A stretch of 9,489 nt of DNA from Acidobacteriaceae bacterium (GTDB taxonomy: Bacteria > Acidobacteriota > Terriglobia > Terriglobales > Acidobacteriaceae). Below the pieces are notes generated by a model. It worked only from the letters and a program-made list of their open reading frames with translations, searched no databases and was not told where the DNA came from. Positions 7,401 to 9,489 of the stretch are shown one piece after another. Made by a program: the position numbers and the translations under genes. How positions within the stretch are numbered: position 1 is the first letter of the stretch; each line of letters begins with the position of its first letter. The stretch covers positions 1 to 9,489 of the forward strand of contig JASHUH010000143.1 in assembly GCA_030040115.1 (NCBI GenBank), written 5' to 3'.

Positions 7401-8182
7401 ACAACGCCTTGCAATTCAAACTCATCCGGCGGTTCAGCAATACCTTGACCGTCAACGCCGACTACACGTTTTCCAAGGCAATCGATCTGGAAGACGTGGA
7501 CACCGACCAGAACACGATCCCCGACTACTCCGATCTCAAAGCCTTCTACGCTCCTGCGGGCTTTGACCGGAGGAACGTCTTTAACGTGCAATATGTGTAC
7601 AACCTGCCCAGGTTCCAAGGCAGCAACAAGCTGATGCAGGAAACCGCTGGCGGCTGGGAGATTTCCGGCATCACGCAATTCTGGGGCGGCACGCCGTGCC
7701 TAAACGTGAGCAACACTAGCCCAACCAGCGATTCTTGTGACCTGAGCGCGACCGGCAACCTCGGAGATGGGGGGTTTGGCCATATCCGGCCGGACTACGT
7801 GGGTGGTTCGTGGACGGAGCCGCACTCGCACACCGTTCCCGCCGGGCAGTTTCCGATGTGGTTCAACCCCGCGGTCTTTGCGGTTCCCGCCAACGGGACC
7901 TTTGGGGCTTTCCACCGCAACACCATCTATGGACCGGGAATTAACAACTGGAATCTCTCCCTCTTCAAAAACTTTCCCGTCCGCGAACAGACCTCGTTCC
8001 AATTGCGGTTCGAGGGCTACAACGTCTTCAACCACACCCAGTGGGCGATGGTCAACAACAGCCTTTCCGCGCCTGACGTAGCGGGAACCACGTTCTCCGG
8101 GGCGAACGCCGGATCCTCGGGCCAGATCAATTCGGTTCGCGATCCGCGTGTGCTGCAACTCGCGGGCAAGTTCTACTTCTAA
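4463..8182 (+). CDS. TonB-dependent receptor, Oar-like, with carboxypeptidase-regulatory-like N-terminal domain
   Basis: This 1239-residue outer-membrane protein is of the size and type abundant in Acidobacteriota. An Arg-containing N-terminus and hydrophobic segment (about 22-39) form a signal peptide, probably cleaved after LNAQ (residue 45). Next is a carboxypeptidase-regulatory-like beta-sandwich (about 48-135: ITGTVVDPSGAVVVGAHVQI, then AGTYNIKI). A plug domain follows (about 155-275), with QPLNGRDFESLL and FFLDGIINTD. The remainder is a large barrel rich in aromatic and Asn residues, with segments diagnostic of this family such as TAVRGGYGVFYERY, NWNLSLFKNF and FEGYNVFNHTQW. The protein ends in Phe (GKFYF), as expected for BAM-assembled barrels. 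I see no clear TonB box. The gene stands alone between its own promoter and terminator. The substrate is unknown; polysaccharide or protein fragments are often proposed for this family. Confidence 0.93.
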   Translation: MLTRMPESGRRLSHSRCLSATRLALWIAVVALPLLLFSGMRLNAQTSTITGTVVDPSGAVVVGAHVQIFNAATGGLTRETTSNATGAFQLLPLLAGTYNIKITAQGMQEFDRNGIVLDQDQQLGLGEFRLSLGQTTQTVTVSSVTPTIDTTSSNNAAVIDQRQVVEQPLNGRDFESLLTTTAGVVTNNSSQFRLVFNETDDFYVNGMRGTNNNFFLDGIINTDIGANDGEYTDLSIDAVGEFKTLTGNYDAEYGRNPGVMILVNTKSGGQQFHGTLYEFNRNTDYDANSWFNNQEGLARSILSFNQFGGNVGGYIPLPKISPRSNKKAFFFFNYEGTRASRPNGGTYYTMPDPEMLGLTTSGSALGYADLAPMYRQGPMCTYYNGGPAGVCTPIIVSGYQSDPQTNSAQLPAGEVQNGQAFVPGTVTYDAAGEVTGGTPIADNVIPGSDFNTQYAAMIDQISPGYKGNFNRPLYNNGYGDEEQVNFQDTYVFYKNQYAARIDYTFGPKASAFFRYVDDRQEEHEGFGIFSGPSFPIIPLYRQKPGKSWAWELTNVISPTMTNEVSVGWLHLTQDVNIVPGTPQSAYSKATQGWTIPDLYSSTNTHGIAPSLADGTYVSTGVFPPGWISTGNTLVANDDVSKVWKSHLFKFGILLDLNENGQEGTWQENVALNFAPSSENSLNSNNGMANMLLGNATTTSQTNAFVYGHFHMYQYEGYAQDTWKVAPRWTLDYGVRYQFLGPTYTTGQYHQYYFEPDFYLPSQAVSINTAPNTPGQPPTQGSIIPNSGNPYNGMVREGTDGLPRGGMDFRYDNVGPRFGFAWDVFGTGKTAVRGGYGVFYERYQQNTFNFGGISNPPNVYTPTIYGGNIANISTSEVNGAPLTPSGGVLTVLQKGMIPTTTGYNLGLEQALPHNFAFTASYVGNQSRHQIYLYEMEQLPLGYTNVINPTILGTVNNVTNAILPYLGYSSIIQTVMGASSGYNALQFKLIRRFSNTLTVNADYTFSKAIDLEDVDTDQNTIPDYSDLKAFYAPAGFDRRNVFNVQYVYNLPRFQGSNKLMQETAGGWEISGITQFWGGTPCLNVSNTSPTSDSCDLSATGNLGDGGFGHIRPDYVGGSWTEPHSHTVPAGQFPMWFNPAVFAVPANGTFGAFHRNTIYGPGINNWNLSLFKNFPVREQTSFQLRFEGYNVFNHTQWAMVNNSLSAPDVAGTTFSGANAGSSGQINSVRDPRVLQLAGKFYF

Positions 8183-8199
8183 CCCTGCTGTTCTCACCC

Positions 8200-8239
8200 A
8201 AGAAGCCGGACTCAATGCGGGTCCGGCTTCTTTGTTTGT
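8200..8239 (+). terminator. intrinsic terminator of the receptor gene
   Basis: AAGAAGCCGGAC (8200-8211) and GTCCGGCTTCTT (8221-8232) form a perfect 12-bp stem with a 9-base loop, followed by TGTTTGT. It lies 17 bases after the stop codon and closes a monocistronic unit. Confidence 0.9.
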
Positions 8240-8487
8240 GTCATACTTTTTCGGATGGAAAGAGGCGCCGGGTGCGGCGTTACGGGCGCGATTTCCGCAC
8301 CGGTTCTGCTCATGAAGGTTCATACCGTTGCGCTTGCAATTGCCTTGCTCACGATGCGGCCTTCCGGCCACTGTGCTGGCAGAGAAACGGCGGAAGAGAT
8401 CTTCGGCGCCTCCTAATTCCGCGGATGCCCGGGTGATGACGACAACGGCGTTTCCGGATATCCCCGATTCATTGTTGGGGTTAGGTT

Positions 8488-8533
8488 CCTGCGCGCAGGC
8501 AAAGTGGCGCTCCTCCGGCCGCACAGGAGCCAC
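8488..8533. repeat. palindrome and adjacent bulged hairpin
   Basis: CCTGCGCGCAGG (8488-8499) is a perfect 12-bp palindrome. Right after it, GTGG (8504-8507) plus CTCCT (8510-8514) pair with AGGAG (8525-8529) plus CCAC (8530-8533), a 9-bp stem with a two-base bulge and a 10-base loop. A shorter GGGG/CCCC stem follows at 8562-8575. No T-run follows. The function is unknown. Confidence 0.45.
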
Positions 8534-8739
8534 GCTGGTGGGGCCGCAGGCAGTTCCCATCGGGGCGCGCTCCCCTCCTTCTGCCCGATGTCATGGCCCC
8601 CGATTCCGTTGGGTAGTAACTAAACTTTCGTATATCTATTCAGTCCCATTCCGTGCTAAAGTTTTAAAATCCTGCCGAATTCTCGTGTCTCCCCCTTCGA
8701 TGGACAGGAGGCGGAAGCCCTTATTTGGCGCTGCCATGG

Positions 8740-8756
8740 GGAAGCTACTAGCTTCC
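8740..8756. promoter_or_regulatory. 17-bp palindrome upstream of the PP2C-like gene
   Basis: GGAAGCTA and TAGCTTCC are perfect inverted arms around a central C, ending 52 bases before the PP2C-like ATG. The right arm is followed by TTTAATAAG, so it could be a weak terminator-like stem, but the symmetry and position also suit a repressor or activator binding site. Confidence 0.4.
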
Positions 8757-8808
8757 TTTAATAAGCCTTTTGAGCAGCAGCAAGACATAGATATTGCATG
8801 GTTTGGAT

Positions 8809-9489
8809 ATGAGCGTTGTGGCCATTCCGGAAGCCTTCGCGATCACTGTCGCCGGCCAGTGCGATCACGGAAAGGTTGGCGAAGAGAACCAGGATATGGC
8901 GCGTCACGCCAGCACGCCTCTCGGCGATCTGCTGATGGTTGTGGACGGCGTCGGGGGCAGCGAAGGATCCCGGCTCGCGATAGACGCCATTTCCTCCTGC
9001 ATCGAGGGGGTGCCCGCGTTTTTCCCGCCGGAGATTGCGATTGAGGAAGCCATTCGCCACGCGAACGCCGTCATCGCCACGGCGGCTGCAAAGCCGGATT
9101 CCCCGGATAGCCACCTCGGCGCCACCGTGGTGGTTGCGTTGCTGCGCAGGAATGCCAAGCATCCGCATGCGCCCGTGCAGGCGATTCTCGGCCATGTGGG
9201 CGATAGCCGCGCGTACCTGGTCCACAACCGGAAGCTCGCGCAGCTCACCGGCGGCGATTCGGTCCCCGACCTGCTCGAAACCAGCCCGAACACGCCGCCA
9301 GAAGCAGGGGCGGATGCGTCGATGCCGCGTTGGCGCCTGGGACAGGAGTTCAGTGTCCGGGTGGAAATGCGCCAGGTGTCGCTCAAAGATGGCGACACGC
9401 TCCTGCTTTGCCCCCACGGTCTTTGGAGCTGCGTTCCGGAGCAGGAAATAGAGCATGTACTTGCCGACCGGGCTTGCAACCTGGAAGAC
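8809..9489 (+). CDS. PP2C (PPM)-family protein phosphatase-like protein, N-terminal part, active site altered
   Basis: The frame stays open to the window edge, giving 227 residues of a PPM-type fold. These phosphatases remove phosphate from Ser/Thr using two metal ions. Visible motifs: GKVGEENQD (21-29), LLMVVDGVGG (41-50), LGATVVV (103-109), GHVGDSRAYL (128-137), LTGGDS (146-151) and LLLCPHGLW (198-206). The fold and core aspartates D29, D46 and D132 are kept. However, the Arg normally three residues before Asn in R-x-x-N-E/Q-D is Gly24, the metal-binding Asp of the usual SDG motif is His203, and the usual DHS is GDS. Catalysis may therefore be weak or absent. ATG 8809 has no clear Shine-Dalgarno site; in-frame TTG codons at 8794 and 8803 are alternatives, and a stop at 8788 sets the limit. 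The C-terminus, possibly with another domain, is not visible. Confidence 0.85.
   Translation, partial: MSVVAIPEAFAITVAGQCDHGKVGEENQDMARHASTPLGDLLMVVDGVGGSEGSRLAIDAISSCIEGVPAFFPPEIAIEEAIRHANAVIATAAAKPDSPDSHLGATVVVALLRRNAKHPHAPVQAILGHVGDSRAYLVHNRKLAQLTGGDSVPDLLETSPNTPPEAGADASMPRWRLGQEFSVRVEMRQVSLKDGDTLLLCPHGLWSCVPEQEIEHVLADRACNLED

Larger units (their letters stand above)
8240..8808. other. intergenic stretch without a convincing gene
   Basis: I find no gene I can support here. A 34-codon frame (8312-8416, plus) starts with MKVHTVALAIALL, which looks like a signal peptide, but it lacks a ribosome site and homology I recognise. Positions 8610-8690 are AT-richer than their surroundings and hold only weak promoter-like hexamers (TTGGGT at 8609, TATATC at 8631, 16 bases apart; TAAAAT at 8665). 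A perfect AGGAGG (8706-8711) has no start codon at a normal distance. Hairpins and palindromes are listed separately. Confidence 0.5.

Noticed and set aside
8312..8416. 34-codon plus-strand frame with a signal-peptide-like start
   Set aside because: No ribosome site, no family recognised, and too short to separate from chance.
7700..8560. 286-codon minus-strand frame crossing the receptor 3' end, terminator and intergenic DNA
   Set aside because: It runs through the perfect terminator stem and the receptor coding region and has no domain or ribosome site I can support.
8328..9044. 238-codon plus-strand frame over the PP2C-like gene start
   Set aside because: All PPM motifs are in another frame; past 8810 this frame is Arg-rich shadow sequence.

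Overview
The window reads as ordinary chromosomal DNA of an acidobacterium, most likely class Terriglobia (subdivision 1). The main evidence is the 1239-residue outer-membrane receptor with an N-terminal carboxypeptidase-regulatory-like fold and an Oar-type barrel, a family strongly expanded in Acidobacteriota. The GC-rich coding sequence and the style of the stand-alone response regulator agree. The assignment is inferred from protein character, not from a marker gene.

Layout, left to right. Positions 1-1618 (minus strand) hold the start of an ABC importer operon of the nitrate/sulfonate/bicarbonate type: an ATPase with a C-terminal AAA-associated domain, translationally coupled through a TTGA overlap to a permease cut by the window edge. 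Positions 1619-2085 are a divergent control region with a GC-rich leader hairpin for the ABC operon and a good sigma70-like promoter facing right. A CheY-like response regulator follows (2086-2457, plus). It converges on a PilT-like type IV pilus retraction ATPase (2715-3851, minus), and a two-copy 24-bp tandem repeat lies between them. A stretch with no recognisable gene (3852-4328) leads to a near-consensus promoter (4329-4358), a 5' UTR with a perfect hairpin, and the large TonB-dependent receptor-like gene (4463-8182), closed by a textbook intrinsic terminator (8200-8239). After about 570 bp without a convincing gene, a PP2C-family phosphatase-like gene begins at 8809 and runs off the right edge.

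The genes look like independent transcription units: nutrient import across the inner membrane (ABC), import or surface binding at the outer membrane (receptor), pilus retraction (PilT) and signalling (response regulator, PP2C-like protein). Nothing in the sequence ties them into one pathway. I see no defence system, CRISPR array, integrase, transposase, tRNA or rRNA.

The most unusual items are the PP2C-like protein, which has lost the phosphate-binding Arg and one metal-binding Asp while keeping the fold motifs; the perfect hairpin in the receptor 5' UTR; the alternative-pairing hairpin in the ABC leader; and an open, protein-like reading frame upstream of the pilT-like start. None amounts to a demonstrated new system.
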